Made by a program: the position numbers and the translations under genes | Origin: Bacteroidota bacterium | Lineage (GTDB): Bacteria; Bacteroidota; Bacteroidia; Bacteroidales; 4484-276 | DNA: 5,267 bases | NCBI GenBank assembly: GCA_013203545.1 | Contig: JABMQA010001172.1 | Location: 1 to 5,267 of the forward strand | Direction: 5' to 3' | Part shown: positions 5,226-5,267 of the stretch, in pieces | How positions within the stretch are numbered: position 1 is the stretch's first letter | How the letters are laid out: each line of letters begins with the position of its first letter | The notes under the pieces: model-generated | Seen by the model: the letters and a program-made list of their open reading frames with translations, nothing else | What the model was told of the DNA's origin: nothing | The model's database searches: none

Positions 5226-5267
5226 CCATTTTTTTATAAATTATTTTTATTTTGATAAGTACAGAAA

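Larger units (their letters stand above)
4950..5267. other. Non-coding 3' region with hairpins and no gene
   Basis: These 318 bases after the stop codon hold no supported gene on either strand. They contain a terminator-like hairpin (4975-5009), three related palindromes (5060-5225) and an AT-rich end from about 5228. Composition is clearly more AT-rich than the coding region. No tRNA, rRNA or riboswitch pattern is visible. Any neighbour gene starts or ends beyond the right edge. Confidence 0.8.

Noticed and set aside
5248..5254. A Bacteroidota-type promoter (TAnnTTTG) for a gene beyond the right edge
   Set aside because: The sequence tattttg is one base short of the consensus, no matching -33 TTTG element is placed correctly, and no downstream gene is visible. 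In such AT-rich DNA this match is expected by chance.

Overview
The window is dominated by one very long plus-strand gene. It is open at the left edge and ends with TAA at 4947-4949. It encodes the last 1,648 residues of a giant secreted, multidomain surface protein. The reading frame continues without a stop through the first base, so the true start, signal peptide and N-terminal domains lie outside the window. The C-terminal segment looks like a type A sorting domain of the type IX secretion system (T9SS). That system is confined to Bacteroidota, so the source is very probably a Bacteroidota bacterium. The many GEVED, CARDB, PKD, ASH and LamG-like modules suggest an environmental Bacteroidales or Marinilabiliales relative, but that finer placement is inference.

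Layout of the protein, numbered from the first full codon at base 3: a beta-propeller-like region (residues 1-210), CARDB-like (213-316), GEVED (320-459), a 'DWL..SPTSGT' Ig-like module (463-524), an ASH/choice-of-anchor-D-like Ig module (526-625), an FN3-like module (629-710), a short Ig-like strand segment (713-752), a LamG/jelly-roll-like domain (758-957), a second 'DWL..SPTSGT' module (960-1019) and PKD (1022-1106). The C-terminal part has a symmetric A-B-B-A arrangement: a 'GDE.G.FD..CVGA' module (1109-1239), two tandem 'GWN-PPPNGQW' repeats (1245-1336 and 1337-1419), then a second 'GDEIGVFDG' module (1436-1550). The T9SS sorting domain (1562-1648) ends the protein. No enzymatic domain is visible. 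What can be seen is a chain of binding and spacer modules, consistent with an adhesin or with the accessory part of a secreted enzyme whose catalytic domain lies upstream.

The last 318 bases are non-coding. They hold a strong candidate intrinsic terminator 26 bases after the stop codon, then a cluster of three related imperfect palindromes built on CTGWCAG arms (5060-5225). The middle copy is inverted relative to the other two. The flipped central base pair in its arms is a compensatory change that keeps the stem paired. After the palindromes comes an AT-rich stretch to the window end with no gene.

I see no multi-gene system here. The points most worth a second look are the tandem B repeats, whose protein sequence is held constant while synonymous sites have drifted, and the palindrome cluster.
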